Below, piece by piece: positions 29,789-38,692 of a stretch of DNA of 64,000 nt; position 1 is the first letter of the stretch; each line of letters begins with the position of its first letter. Both the position numbers and the translations under genes were made by a program. The notes under the pieces are model-generated. The model saw nothing but the letters and a program-made list of their open reading frames with translations. It was not told the origin of the DNA and searched no databases. Source of the stretch: Maribacter ulvicola (GTDB taxonomy: Bacteria; Bacteroidota; Bacteroidia; Flavobacteriales; Flavobacteriaceae); the NCBI RefSeq assembly GCF_900155985.1, contig NZ_FTMA01000002.1, forward strand, positions 124,001-188,000. Direction: 5' to 3'.

Positions 29789-31261
29789 CAATGGGGGGCA
29801 AAAGATTTTTCTAGTTTTTATGAACCCATTAAAGACAGTAATTATATTTTTCAACGTGCCGAATTAGAAAAATCTGGAGAAACAGAGAACTATTATCAGG
29901 CAGTAGCTCTTATATTGAAATCATACTGGTTTGGTTTTATGACTTTATCATTTGGTGATATGCCATATACCAATGCACAACAAACTGAAATAGGAGGAGA
30001 TGAATTCTTTAAACCTGTTTATGATGAACAAAAGGTGATTTTCTCAGGAATATTACAAGATTTAGAACAGGCCAATACACTTTTGAAAAATGCTGGTGTA
30101 TGTGCCGAGGCTGTAGATGCAGATGTTATGTACAAAGGTGATGCTTTGAAATGGAGAAAATTTGCTAATTCACTTAGTCTCAGATTCTATATGCGATTAT
30201 CGGAAAAAATCAGTACTGATTTTGATCCAGCTGCTAATATAGCCAAAATGGTCAATAATAGTGGAGAATTTCCAATTTTAGATAGTAATGAAAGTAATGC
30301 TTCAATTTCTTTTGTAGGTACCGATGATATCAATAGTTGGATAGGCGGTCCTCTTTATTTTAGTTTTCGTTGAGAATTTTATCGAAGAATACCTTCGGCG
30401 ACCATTGTCAATGAACTTAAGGCACTAGGAGATCCAAGATTAACTACTTGGGTACGCCCGGTAGATATTCAAATTATGCAAGGAACTTCAAATGAGGTGA
30501 TTTTGGAAGATGGTGCATTGAAACGTTATGTGGATTTTGATATTACCGCTATAAATAATGATGAAGATGAAGAGAATAACGTTAATACTTCTTTATATGT
30601 TGGTCTTGATGTTGCTCTTAACGCACCAAACGATTTTAACCTTGGTGGTACTGTAAATGATTATAAGGATGCGATTAGTGCATTAAATGAGAATATATAT
30701 CTTGGCTCAGCTTCTAATCCGCATACGTCATATCTTTCTGATATGTATGCAGAAAATTACCACCCACTTGTAAAAGCGGTCTTAATGAGTGCTGCTGAGA
30801 CTCAATTTATCTTAGCGGAAGCAAGCACTAGCGGCTGGATTTCTGGAGACGCCTTCGGTTTTTATAAAAATGGAATAGAAATATCTTTGAATCAATATGA
30901 TATTGCTGATGGAGATTCATCAGCGGTTTACAATATAGAAAACAATACGCTTGTACCGTTTAATCAAGACGTTTATATTGCAAACGTTACTCAGTTATAT
31001 AAAGAATCTTCGAATAAGCTAGCTGTAATTATGGATCAAAAATGGATAACAAATTGGATGACTTCAGAATCGTGGTTCGATTGGCGTAGAACAGGTTTTC
31101 CTGCCTTGAACAATTATATTATTTCCGGAACTAATGGGCAAAATACCCCACAAAGATTTTGGTATGACGACCCATATAATGAAGAGCACATGTTAGAGGC
31201 TGTTAAGGGTTTGCAACCATCAACTAATGACCAGTGGTCTAAAATGTGGTTATTGCGATAA
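29786..31261 (+). pseudogene. SusD/RagB-like nutrient-binding lipoprotein gene, 5' truncated, one in-frame stop
   Basis: About 490 codons of a SusD-like protein of the SusD-like_2 type: LKSYWFGFMTLSFGDMPYT near the start, ALKWRKFANSLSLRFYMRLSE, KAVLMSAAETQFILAEA, and W-F-D-W-R-R-T-G-F-P with FWYDDPYNEEH near the end. The signal peptide and roughly the first 50-80 residues are gone at the junction with the hydrolase fragment. A TGA at 30371-30373 interrupts the frame between SFR and EFYRRIPSA, where GGA (Gly) would fit. No SusC partner remains. A SusD protein binds glycan at the cell surface; this one cannot be exported. Confidence 0.88.
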
Positions 31262-31307
31262 ATACGGTGAATATTAAATAGAAGGTTGGTTTAATAGATA
31301 TTTTTTT

Positions 31308-31352
31308 AAAGAATTGAGTTGGTTTTTTTTATTTTAAGCTCAATTCTTTTTT
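31308..31352 (+). terminator. intrinsic terminator after the SusD pseudogene
   Basis: AAAGAATTGAG (31308-31318) pairs perfectly with CTCAATTCTTT (31339-31349), then a T run. About 47 bases after the SusD stop; the large loop is itself T-rich. Confidence 0.75.
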
Positions 31353-31811
31353 AGAAATAGTAATTGTTCGCCAAATAAAATATTATGAATTCACTTAGCA
31401 AGTGAGATAGGGAGGCTGAAGACCAATCTTTTATTGAAGTATTTAAATTGTTATCAACTTTGTAAAATAATTTGATTTTAAAAAAAAACAATTTAATAAA
31501 ATGTAGCCTCAAAGCGAGTTCTTAAAACAAACAATATTTGCCATGTGCTCATATGGGGCGCAATTTTTTATAACTAAGTAATCAACTTTTGATACGTGAC
31601 ATTCTTGTCAGCCAAAAGTTTTGAACGTTTAAGGAGTCTGTATGACATCACCGTAATGTAGTTTTTCTAAATAGGCGTTCAAGCTTGTAAGATTGATTTT
31701 TGAAGCTACTTTTTGATAAAACTCAGAATGTCAAAAATACTTATTCCTATTGTTAATAATTTATAGACCTACAACTGTAAAGCTAAATAACACATAGCTA
31801 TACACGATCCT
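31353..31811. other. non-coding stretch with a short GNAT relic
   Basis: Apart from the relic at 31521-31556 I see no gene, repeat or promoter here. It is AT-rich and has several stops in every frame. Confidence 0.5.
31521..31556 (-). pseudogene. relic of a GNAT gene 3' end
   Basis: These 36 bases differ at six positions from 33780-33815, which is the 3' end of the intact GNAT gene downstream. On the minus strand they read PYEHMANIVCFK against PYEHMANSVCFRK in the live gene, then run to a stop. The rest of the relic gene is not recognisable. Confidence 0.6.
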
Positions 31812-31857
31812 AAAAAACAAAACACCCTTTGACCATAAGTATAAAGGGTGTTTTTTA
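31812..31857 (-). terminator. intrinsic terminator after the beta-helix gene
   Basis: AACACCCTTT/AAAGGGTGTT stem (31821-31830 with 31843-31852), A/T runs on both sides, 20 bases after the stop of the 31874 gene. Confidence 0.85.
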
Positions 31858-31873
31858 TATCATAAAACGTTAT

Positions 31874-33466
31874 TTAATTAAACTCGAAAGCACCTATATC
31901 TATGGCGGCACCATTTATAGTTCTAGGCTCTACTCCTGATGGAGATTTAAATTGAAATTCTAGATTTAAAACTTCTGAGGGAATATCCATACCTGCATCG
32001 ATAGCTTTAGAGCTAGAGGTTAACTTATACAAATTATCCTTATCTAACCCAAAGTCTACCTCAGAAGCCAACATGCTTTCCAATTCTTTGAAATCTAAAC
32101 TCGTTTCTGCACATCTTCTTTGGTCTTCATCAATATATTTTGTGTTATATGCCGCTATTGTTGCCGTACTAATTAAGTTGTTAGATACTAAACCTGCAGT
32201 ACCAGATTCTCTAAAAAAACTAATTTGACTATCACCATTACTACTGTTATTTTCGTAGTAAAGTACATTGTTAAATGCTTTTAGCGTTCCTTCGCAAAAA
32301 GTTACATCAAAAAATATCTTTCTATAACTTAATTCAATATTACTTTTTATTACAAACGTGTTGTTATAGCTATATAAAGTTCCTTTTCTGTTTCCTCTTT
32401 CCATGGGGCTTGCAGAGACATTGTCATTACCGTAGTGTAGCATGGTAGCAGACCCATTTTCATTACCTTCAATAATATTACCTGCTACATACGTTGTTTG
32501 AAAAGAGGTTAAACCTGGAAAATAGTCTACCGAATTTTCAGATTCAGCAAGGTTAATTTGTCGGGCAGCAGGTCCGACAAAATAATTGTACATAATAACA
32601 TCACCTGCAGAACGACTTTTGTAATTTGTTCCTTTTGCGCCTTCTCGTACTGGTCCGAATTGATTTCCTATAGAAACTAAACCTTCAGATTCTATATAAA
32701 TATTATGCTGCTGAGATACGTCGTAGGTACCGTTATGTTGAATTATATTATTATTTAATCTAACATCTATTAAAGGGTCATTAGCGCTATTATATGCTCC
32801 AAATATACCATTACCGTTATGTCGTACTAAACAATTATTTATTTGTATATGAGAACCTCTCATGTATACTCCTGAAGAAGCACGAGAATACGGTTTTAAC
32901 TCATCTGTACCCATTATGTAAGATTGCTGCGAATCATCTTCCATGTATTGGTGTGCTCCTTGAATTTGCAGGTTGCTAACGTTAATATATTCTGGATGAT
33001 TTCCATAGTTTCTAGCAATTACTATAATACCAAGATAGGCGGTATTTTCATTAAAATAGGAACTTACGTTTACGGGTCTTACTCTAGCATTAGTTCCATC
33101 TAAAATCGGTAATTTACCTGCTTCATCTGGAACACCACAAACACATATAGGTTCTTCTTTTGTACCTTTAGTAGCTATAATTAAACGCTCGTAATATGCT
33201 TCGCTTTTTGCATAAATTCTAACGGCATCTCCAGGCCCTAAATTTTCTGTAGGAACATCAATTATATTTTCATATTCCTTACCTGGACCAACTTCATATA
33301 ATTTACCGTTTCCTTTTGCGTCGCAGATATTTGTGGTTCCTAATATAACATCAGGTGCATCTACTGCATCAGCTATTAGGTTTTCATCGGAATCTTTGTC
33401 TTTATTACAAGAGAAATTACAAATTATAAGAAGGCTAAAAGCATAGATTTTCAGATAGCTTTTCAT
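31874..33466 (-). CDS. secreted lipoprotein with right-handed parallel beta-helix, polysaccharide-lyase-like
   Basis: 530 residues. Leader with lipobox-like CNFSC (Cys 20), then an acidic linker, then YEVGPGKEYENI and GDAVRIYAKSEAYYERLII typical of parallel beta-helix proteins. Repeated short coils rich in Asn follow (GVYMRGSHIQINNCLVRHNG, LNNNIIQHNG, AGNIIEGN, YNNTFVIKSN, AFNNVLYYEN), and the C-terminus ends IDIGAFEF, a common end of this family. Such proteins cleave or bind acidic polysaccharides. No catalytic residues can be named. The nearby SusD relic suggests a former glycan-use locus. It stands alone with its own terminator. Confidence 0.82.
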   Translation of the reverse strand: MKSYLKIYAFSLLIICNFSCNKDKDSDENLIADAVDAPDVILGTTNICDAKGNGKLYEVGPGKEYENIIDVPTENLGPGDAVRIYAKSEAYYERLIIATKGTKEEPICVCGVPDEAGKLPILDGTNARVRPVNVSSYFNENTAYLGIIVIARNYGNHPEYINVSNLQIQGAHQYMEDDSQQSYIMGTDELKPYSRASSGVYMRGSHIQINNCLVRHNGNGIFGAYNSANDPLIDVRLNNNIIQHNGTYDVSQQHNIYIESEGLVSIGNQFGPVREGAKGTNYKSRSAGDVIMYNYFVGPAARQINLAESENSVDYFPGLTSFQTTYVAGNIIEGNENGSATMLHYGNDNVSASPMERGNRKGTLYSYNNTFVIKSNIELSYRKIFFDVTFCEGTLKAFNNVLYYENNSSNGDSQISFFRESGTAGLVSNNLISTATIAAYNTKYIDEDQRRCAETSLDFKELESMLASEVDFGLDKDNLYKLTSSSKAIDAGMDIPSEVLNLEFQFKSPSGVEPRTINGAAIDIGAFEFN

Positions 33467-33767
33467 AGGGAGTGTTAGAGTGAGTTATTCTAACGGATTT
33501 CCATAAAACATATTGCAATCGGTAGTTTATTTAAATAAAAGAGGCTAAGCAATGTTAAGCCACCTTTTGATGAAATTTTAAAGGTTCATATCATGGATTA
33601 TAAGGAGTATTAAAATTAACATAAAGAGAACGGGTAATAACCTTCTCATATAATTTTTAGAAGGAACAATCATTTCCTGGTTTTATAGTGCATATTACTT
33701 TATTACCAATAATAGACATACAATATTCATGAAGACTATATTTTGCATGTATTAATACTTTACTTAA
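33467..33767. other. non-coding gap
   Basis: A 301-base AT-rich gap. I see no gene, hairpin of note or clear promoter match. Confidence 0.5.
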
Positions 33768-34217
33768 TTACAACACTTTCCTAAAACAAACACTATTCGC
33801 CATATGTTCGTATGGAGGATAGTTATCAATTACTGTATAATTATTCTTCTTATAAAGTGCAATGGCTTCGGGCTGGCGTAATCCCGTTTCTAGAACAGTA
33901 TAGGTGTAGTTCAGTTCTTTTGCCCACTCTTCTAGTACTAGTAGCGCTTTTGAAGCAATTCCTTTACCGCGATAATCTGATTGAACATACATGCGTTTAA
34001 TCTCTACGGATTCTTCGTTAAACTCCTTAAAAGCACCACAGGCTACCAGTGTTTCGTCACAATAAAGTACAACACAATTTTTCAGCGCATCAATACCGTT
34101 AAATTGTGCATAAAAAGCATTCTCGTCTCCATCTCTTAATGCTAAATCAGCATCAAGTAAAGTTACTAGTTCTTTGAAGTTTTGGTTATCGCTAGAGCAA
34201 CGTTTGTAGTAAAGCAT
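33768..34217 (-). CDS. GNAT N-acetyltransferase
   Basis: 149 residues. Acetyl-CoA loop QSDYRGKGIASKALLVLEEW (near 78-97), preceded by ESVEIKRMYV, followed by YTVLETGLRQPEAIALYKKNNY. Substrate unknown. It follows the metallophosphatase gene start by 14 bases on the same strand order reversed: it is downstream of the 5'-nucleotidase pair and may be co-transcribed. A short decayed copy of its 3' end lies at 31521-31556. Confidence 0.9.
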   Translation of the reverse strand: MLYYKRCSSDNQNFKELVTLLDADLALRDGDENAFYAQFNGIDALKNCVVLYCDETLVACGAFKEFNEESVEIKRMYVQSDYRGKGIASKALLVLEEWAKELNYTYTVLETGLRQPEAIALYKKNNYTVIDNYPPYEHMANSVCFRKVL

Positions 34218-34231
34218 AAGGGGTCTGTTTT

Positions 34232-35137
34232 TTAGACTTTAATGGTGTACCCGTTCGCGTTAACAGTGCTGTTGTCAAAATAAAAATCAATTCTACCTAG
34301 GTTTATTCCAAAACAACCTACTTGATTTACCAAAACATCTCGTTCTGCGGCATTGGTAACAACAGTCGGCTTATCTAGAAATGTATGGGTGTGGCCACCA
34401 ATGATTAAATCGGTGTATTTTGTTCTTGCAGCAAGCTTTAAATCATCTGGCTTTTCAGTGCTATATTCATATCCTAAGTGGGAAAGGCAAATAACTAAAT
34501 CGCATTTTTCTTCTTCTTTAAGTTTGGTTTCCATATCGGTTGCCAACTCATATGGGTCGAGAAATACGGTCTCTTTATAAAGTTTTTTGGTTACCAATCC
34601 GTCCAACTTAATCCCTAATCCGTATACACCAACTTTAATTCCGTCTTTCTCATAAATCTTATAGGGCTGCGTTAATCCGTCTAAAACCGTATTGGAAAAA
34701 TCATAATTGGCACTGATAAAGTTAAATTTAGCGTATGGCATTTGCGCTAAAAGTCCGTCAATACCATTATCAAAATCATGGTTACCAATAGTGGTAGCGT
34801 CATAATTAAGCATGCTCATTAATTTAAATTCTAGCTCGCCACCATAAAAATTGAAGTAGGGAGTACCTTGGAAAATATCTCCGGCATCAAAAAGAAAAGT
34901 ATGTGGATTCTCTTTTCTAATACTATCAACTAAACCAGCTCTGCGTGCCAAACCGCCCAATCCAGGAAAATCTGCATGATCGTTGGGGAAAGCATCCACA
35001 TGACTATGTACGTCGTTTGTATGTAAAATGGTAATGTGTTTCTTTTTAGATGCGTTGCACGAGTTTAGGCCCAAGCCACCAAGGGTTAAAAGACTAGAGG
35101 ATGCTGCTGTATTTCGTATAAATTTTCTTCTTTCCAT
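34232..35137 (-). CDS. exported metallophosphatase, catalytic half of a split 5'-nucleotidase
   Basis: 301 residues. The leader MERRKFIRNTAASSS has a twin-arginine-like RR, then a hydrophobic stretch and LNSC (Cys 27), hinting at Tat export and lipidation. The calcineurin-like phosphatase domain has TILHTNDVHSH (metal ligands D, H), FDAGDIFQGTPYF (GD), IGNHDFDNG (GNHD) and GGHTH near 245. It has no 5_nucleotid_C domain; that is the next gene upstream (35139), two bases away. Together they would hydrolyse nucleoside monophosphates outside the cytosol. Confidence 0.92.
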   Translation of the reverse strand: MERRKFIRNTAASSSLLTLGGLGLNSCNASKKKHITILHTNDVHSHVDAFPNDHADFPGLGGLARRAGLVDSIRKENPHTFLFDAGDIFQGTPYFNFYGGELEFKLMSMLNYDATTIGNHDFDNGIDGLLAQMPYAKFNFISANYDFSNTVLDGLTQPYKIYEKDGIKVGVYGLGIKLDGLVTKKLYKETVFLDPYELATDMETKLKEEEKCDLVICLSHLGYEYSTEKPDDLKLAARTKYTDLIIGGHTHTFLDKPTVVTNAAERDVLVNQVGCFGINLGRIDFYFDNSTVNANGYTIKV

Positions 35138-35138
35138 C

Positions 35139-35924
35139 TTACTGTAATTGATAATATCTTAAATCTACTTTTGGGGCAAGGGTATCCACTTTAGAGAAGA
35201 AATCTATCATGGCATTTCGTATTTTATAATCGGTTTCCGTTTTGGAAAGTGCATCTTTAAAGAATTCCATGTTATCACCACCGGTCACTAAGTAATCTGA
35301 AGTGGCTACGTAGTACGATTTATTCTTGTCTACAGGTTTTCGGTTGATTGTAAAGGTTTTGACTGTATTGTCTTTGTTTAAAATAAGCTGTATACCGGCA
35401 ACGGGGTGTGCTCTTTTGGACTTTATAAGATAATCGACCATTTTTAATAATGCTTCACCTTTCAGTTCTACGACAACCACCGAGTTTTCAAAAGGCATAA
35501 CCTCATAAGCTGTTCTTGAAGTAACATTTCCTTTAGAGATGATAGATCTAATACCACCATGGTTTAAAAGCACCATATCAATATTGTTACCGGTGCGTTT
35601 TTCAAAAATTGGATTGGTCATGTTCCATACAATATCTGCCATTAAGTTACCGGCCGTAGTGTTGAATTTACCGTCAGTTTTTGAAATTACGAAAGGGGCA
35701 TAGGCCAAAGTACTATCTAAAATACTTTCAACACGATCATGATAAGGCTGAATAAATTCCTGAATACTGTCAACTGAAGTATAACTGGTGTCAATTGCTA
35801 TCTGCTTTCCAGTCAGTTCAATAAGATGTTTAGGAGTTTCCTTACATGATACCAAACCTAGGATTGTTATAAATATAACATAATGTTTTATATTTAAAAT
35901 ATCAAAGTGTTTTAACTTCGCCAT
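35139..35924 (-). CDS. 5'-nucleotidase C-terminal-domain lipoprotein, substrate-binding half of a split enzyme
   Basis: 261 residues. A hydrophobic leader ends LGLVSC (Cys about 27), giving a lipoprotein. The single domain matches the 5_nucleotid_C region: NTTAGNLMADIVWNMTN near 91, LLNHGGIRSIISKGNVT near 118, EVMPFENSVVVVELKGE near 140 and SDYLVTGGDNMEFF near 213. It binds the nucleotide base in full-length enzymes. It is the first gene of the pair and the catalytic half follows, the reverse of the domain order in one-chain 5'-nucleotidases. Confidence 0.92.
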   Translation of the reverse strand: MAKLKHFDILNIKHYVIFITILGLVSCKETPKHLIELTGKQIAIDTSYTSVDSIQEFIQPYHDRVESILDSTLAYAPFVISKTDGKFNTTAGNLMADIVWNMTNPIFEKRTGNNIDMVLLNHGGIRSIISKGNVTSRTAYEVMPFENSVVVVELKGEALLKMVDYLIKSKRAHPVAGIQLILNKDNTVKTFTINRKPVDKNKSYYVATSDYLVTGGDNMEFFKDALSKTETDYKIRNAMIDFFSKVDTLAPKVDLRYYQLQ

Positions 35925-35944
35925 ATAGTTGCAGGGATATTATT

Positions 35945-35962
35945 TACATTTGTCTAAATGTA
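35945..35962 (+). promoter_or_regulatory. promoter element TACATTTG inside a dyad
   Basis: TACATTTG (35945-35952) fits TAnnTTTG and lies 17 bases before the ATG at 35970. TACATTT-GTCT-AAATGTA (35945-35962) is also a perfect 7-bp dyad, so a regulator could sit on the start point. Confidence 0.5.
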
Positions 35963-35969
35963 AAAATAC

Positions 35970-36503
35970 ATGTTTTTTAAAGGAATTAAGGACAAGTTTA
36001 AACGGAAATCTGGCCGTAAAATATTAAAACAATTGGTGGTAACACCAGTTGCTGTAACGCGTGAGAGTAAAGGAATACGTTCTGTAGGTTGTATTGTAGA
36101 TCTAGATAAATTTGAAAAATCTGAAGTGTTTTTTCAGTTTCAGGAAGAGCTATCGTTACACCCCAATGCGGTTAAAATAATTGGATATAAGCGTTTTTAT
36201 GATAAAAACTCGCCATATGCCACTCCTGTTTTTTCAGATAAGGATTTAGGGTGGAACGGTGATATTGAAAATAGTTATGCCCTTGAATTTTTAGGACGGG
36301 AATATGACCTTTTAGTGAATTATTATGATCAGAATAGTCTATTGTTGAATTTAATGTCAGTGAAGACTAAGGCACGGATAAGGGTAGGTTTTAAAGAATT
36401 AGGACCAACTTACAATGATTTAATGTTAGATACGCCGTTAAAGGACTTTAAAATATTTAAAAAAGAATTGAAAAAGTACTTGGGCATTTTTAAAGAGATT
36501 TAA
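35970..36503 (+). CDS. conserved flavobacterial protein, probably DUF6913 family, function unknown
   Basis: 177 residues, cytosolic, basic N-terminus ([17 protein letters not shown]). Visible stretches are [33 protein letters not shown] and [16 protein letters not shown] recall this family as DUF6913 located next to dapA in related genomes; the name is from memory. It ends two bases before dapA, so the two are co-transcribed; the function is unknown. Confidence 0.78.
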   Translation: MFFKGIKDKFKRKSGRKILKQLVVTPVAVTRESKGIRSVGCIVDLDKFEKSEVFFQFQEELSLHPNAVKIIGYKRFYDKNSPYATPVFSDKDLGWNGDIENSYALEFLGREYDLLVNYYDQNSLLLNLMSVKTKARIRVGFKELGPTYNDLMLDTPLKDFKIFKKELKKYLGIFKEI

Positions 36504-36505
36504 TT

Positions 36506-37396
36506 ATGAAAGATTTAAGGGGAGCAGGAGTAGCGTTAATAACGCCTTTTAAGGAAGATGGATCAGTAGATGTAGAGGCTCTTAAAAAAGTGGTAGCCTT
36601 TAATATAGAAGGTAATATAGATTACTTGGTGGTGTTGGGTACTACTGCAGAATCGGTTACACTTTCTAAAGCAGAAAAGCAATTGGTAATGCGTACCGTT
36701 GAAGAGGCCAATGCAGGTGTTTTGCCATTGGTTATAGGTATAGGGGGTAACAATACCATGGCCTTGGTAGAAGAACTACAATCTGCAGATTTATCTGCCT
36801 ATGATGCTATTCTATCAGTATCACCTTATTATAATAGACCTACCCAGGAAGGTATTTACCAGCATTTTGCAGCACTGTCGCAAGCCTCTCCATTGCCTAT
36901 AATATTATATAATGTACCAGGTCGTACGGGTAGTAATATGTTACCGGAAACCGTTGTGCGCCTAGCACATAAATTTGAGAATATAATTGCAGTAAAAGAA
37001 GCTTGTGGAGATATGGCACAGGTAGAAGAATTAATTTTAAAAAGACCAAAAGGCTTTTTAGTGTTGTCTGGAGATGATATTACCGCATTACCAACGATAG
37101 TTGCCGGTGGCGACGGAGTTATTTCTGTTATTGGACAAGGATTGCCTAAAGAGTTTTCTAAAATGATTCATGAAGGCTTAAACGGTAATACCCAAGTAGC
37201 ATATAACTACCACTACAAAATGCAAGATGCTATGAATTTAATATTCGAAGAAGGCAACCCAGCAGGTATTAAAGTTATTTTTGAATATTTGGGCTTGGCA
37301 ACACCTTTTGTAAGACTACCGTTAATTACCGCTAGTGATGCCTTAAAGCATAAGATTGTTTCATTTATGGAATCTATCAAACGTATACCAGCATAA
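36506..37396 (+). CDS. dapA: 4-hydroxy-tetrahydrodipicolinate synthase
   Basis: 296 residues. Schiff-base Lys164 lies in [10 protein letters not shown], catalytic Tyr135 in [11 protein letters not shown], and the pyruvate-binding GTTAES is at 45-50. It condenses pyruvate with aspartate semialdehyde, the first step of the lysine/diaminopimelate branch. dapF is at 11096 on a separate transcript. Its ATG is two bases after the upstream gene. Confidence 0.97.
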   Translation: MKDLRGAGVALITPFKEDGSVDVEALKKVVAFNIEGNIDYLVVLGTTAESVTLSKAEKQLVMRTVEEANAGVLPLVIGIGGNNTMALVEELQSADLSAYDAILSVSPYYNRPTQEGIYQHFAALSQASPLPIILYNVPGRTGSNMLPETVVRLAHKFENIIAVKEACGDMAQVEELILKRPKGFLVLSGDDITALPTIVAGGDGVISVIGQGLPKEFSKMIHEGLNGNTQVAYNYHYKMQDAMNLIFEEGNPAGIKVIFEYLGLATPFVRLPLITASDALKHKIVSFMESIKRIPA

Positions 37397-37491
37397 ATAT
37401 TCGTTAAATCTTCACTAAGTAGAACATTCTTGTAGTGTAAAGCCTGTATTTTTATTGGTTTAAAATGTTTTTTAAATCCATTGATAATCAC

Positions 37492-37499
37492 TAATTTTG
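37492..37499 (+). promoter_or_regulatory. -7 promoter element of bamD (TAATTTTG)
   Basis: TAATTTTG, five bases before a possible ATG at 37504 and 17 before the ATG at 37516. Such proximity favours the second ATG. Confidence 0.55.
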
Positions 37500-37515
37500 C
37501 AAAATGTTTTTTAAA

Positions 37516-38343
37516 ATGAGGAGAGTTTTTCCAATACTATTGATTGCCATTACTTTACAATCGTGTAGTGAGTACCAAAAAGTGCTTAAGAACGATGACG
37601 TTAAAGCGAAATACGATATGGCCGAAACTTTCTATGAGGAAGGTGATTTTAGAAGAGCTAATAGGCTACTTGAGCAAATTGCACCAAAGTATGTGGGTAA
37701 ACCTCAAGGTGAGCGGGTTATGTTCTTTTTGTCTAACAGCTATTTTATGCGAGAAGATTACAATATGGCAGGCTATCAGTTTGAGCGTTTTGTGAAATCT
37801 TATCCAAAAAGCGATAAGGCTATTGAAGCAAGTTTTTTAGGAGCTAAAAGTTTTTACGAGTTGTCTCCGGAATATTCTTTGGATCAGACCGATACGGACA
37901 AGGCGTTGTTGAAATTACAGAATTTCATTAATACATATTCAGAATCTGAGTTTTATGCTGAAGCCAATGCTATGGCACAGGAGCTTAAAATAAAAAAAGA
38001 AAAAAAGGCGTTTGAGATATTGAAGCAGTATAATAAATTGGGTGAATTCAATTATGATATGCTTAAATCTGCAGTAGCGGCTAGTGATAATTTTGTTTTG
38101 GACAATCCTGGTTCACCGTTTAGGGAAGAGGCAATGTTCGTGAAAGTTAAAGCGTTAACGCATATGGCGGTAAATAGCTTTGAACAATTAAAAGAGGAGC
38201 GTTTAAATACAGCTAAAGCTGCTCATGCCACATTAAAAAAGCAGTTTCCGGAATCTAAATTTGATAAGGAAGCTACAGATTTAATTGAAAAAATAGATAA
38301 AGAATTACAACGCATGCAAGCGCAGACCGTTGAGTCAAAATAA
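37516..38343 (+). CDS. bamD: outer-membrane assembly lipoprotein BamD
   Basis: 275 residues from ATG 37516; an ATG four codons earlier would sit almost on the promoter. Lipobox ITLQSC (Cys 17). TPR-like repeats follow: LKNDDVKAKYDMAETFYEEGDF, RRANRLLEQIAPKYVGKP and YFMREDYNMAGYQFERFVKSYP, matching the outer-membrane assembly lipoprotein. It is part of the Bam complex that inserts barrel proteins. Transcribed ahead of rpoZ-like, coaBC and the DUF4835 gene. Confidence 0.93.
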   Translation: MRRVFPILLIAITLQSCSEYQKVLKNDDVKAKYDMAETFYEEGDFRRANRLLEQIAPKYVGKPQGERVMFFLSNSYFMREDYNMAGYQFERFVKSYPKSDKAIEASFLGAKSFYELSPEYSLDQTDTDKALLKLQNFINTYSESEFYAEANAMAQELKIKKEKKAFEILKQYNKLGEFNYDMLKSAVAASDNFVLDNPGSPFREEAMFVKVKALTHMAVNSFEQLKEERLNTAKAAHATLKKQFPESKFDKEATDLIEKIDKELQRMQAQTVESK

Positions 38344-38354
38344 ATAATTTAATT

Positions 38355-38687
38355 ATGAATATGAACGATTTAAAAAACTCTAAAGCATCAGTATCTACGG
38401 TAACTATTAACCGTAATGAGTTTGATCAGCCAACTGAAAATATTTATGAGGCTATCTCAATTGCTGCCAAGCGTGCTGTTCAGATCAATTCTGAAATTAA
38501 AAAAGAACTTTTAGAGAAATTAGAAGAGTTTGCAACCTATAGTGATAGTTTAGAAGAGGTTTTTGAAAACAAAGAGCAGATTGAAGTTTCTAAGTTTTAT
38601 GAAAAATTACCTAAGCCACATGCAATGGCGGTAGAGGAGTGGTTGATGGACAAAATCTACCATAGAAACACAGAAAAAGACGCTTAA
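38355..38687 (+). CDS. rpoZ: DNA-directed RNA polymerase omega subunit (Rpb6-like)
   Basis: 110 residues. The Rpb6/omega-like core is NIYEAISIAAKRAVQINSEIKKEL near 27-50, and the C-terminal half KFYEKLPKPHAMAVEEWLMDKI is typical of the Bacteroidota version. Omega stabilises the beta-prime subunit. It stands 11 bases after bamD and five before coaBC, as in other flavobacteria. Confidence 0.9.
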   Translation: MNMNDLKNSKASVSTVTINRNEFDQPTENIYEAISIAAKRAVQINSEIKKELLEKLEEFATYSDSLEEVFENKEQIEVSKFYEKLPKPHAMAVEEWLMDKIYHRNTEKDA

Positions 38688-38692
38688 GAAAT

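Noticed and set aside
30371-30373. TGA in the SusD gene as selenocysteine or recoding site
   Set aside because: The gene also lacks its 5' end and no recoding hairpin was seen; nonsense mutation is simpler.
29624-30373. One continuous 249-residue protein on the plus strand
   Set aside because: The first 55 codons are antisense to the hydrolase fragment; only the part after about 29788 is SusD.
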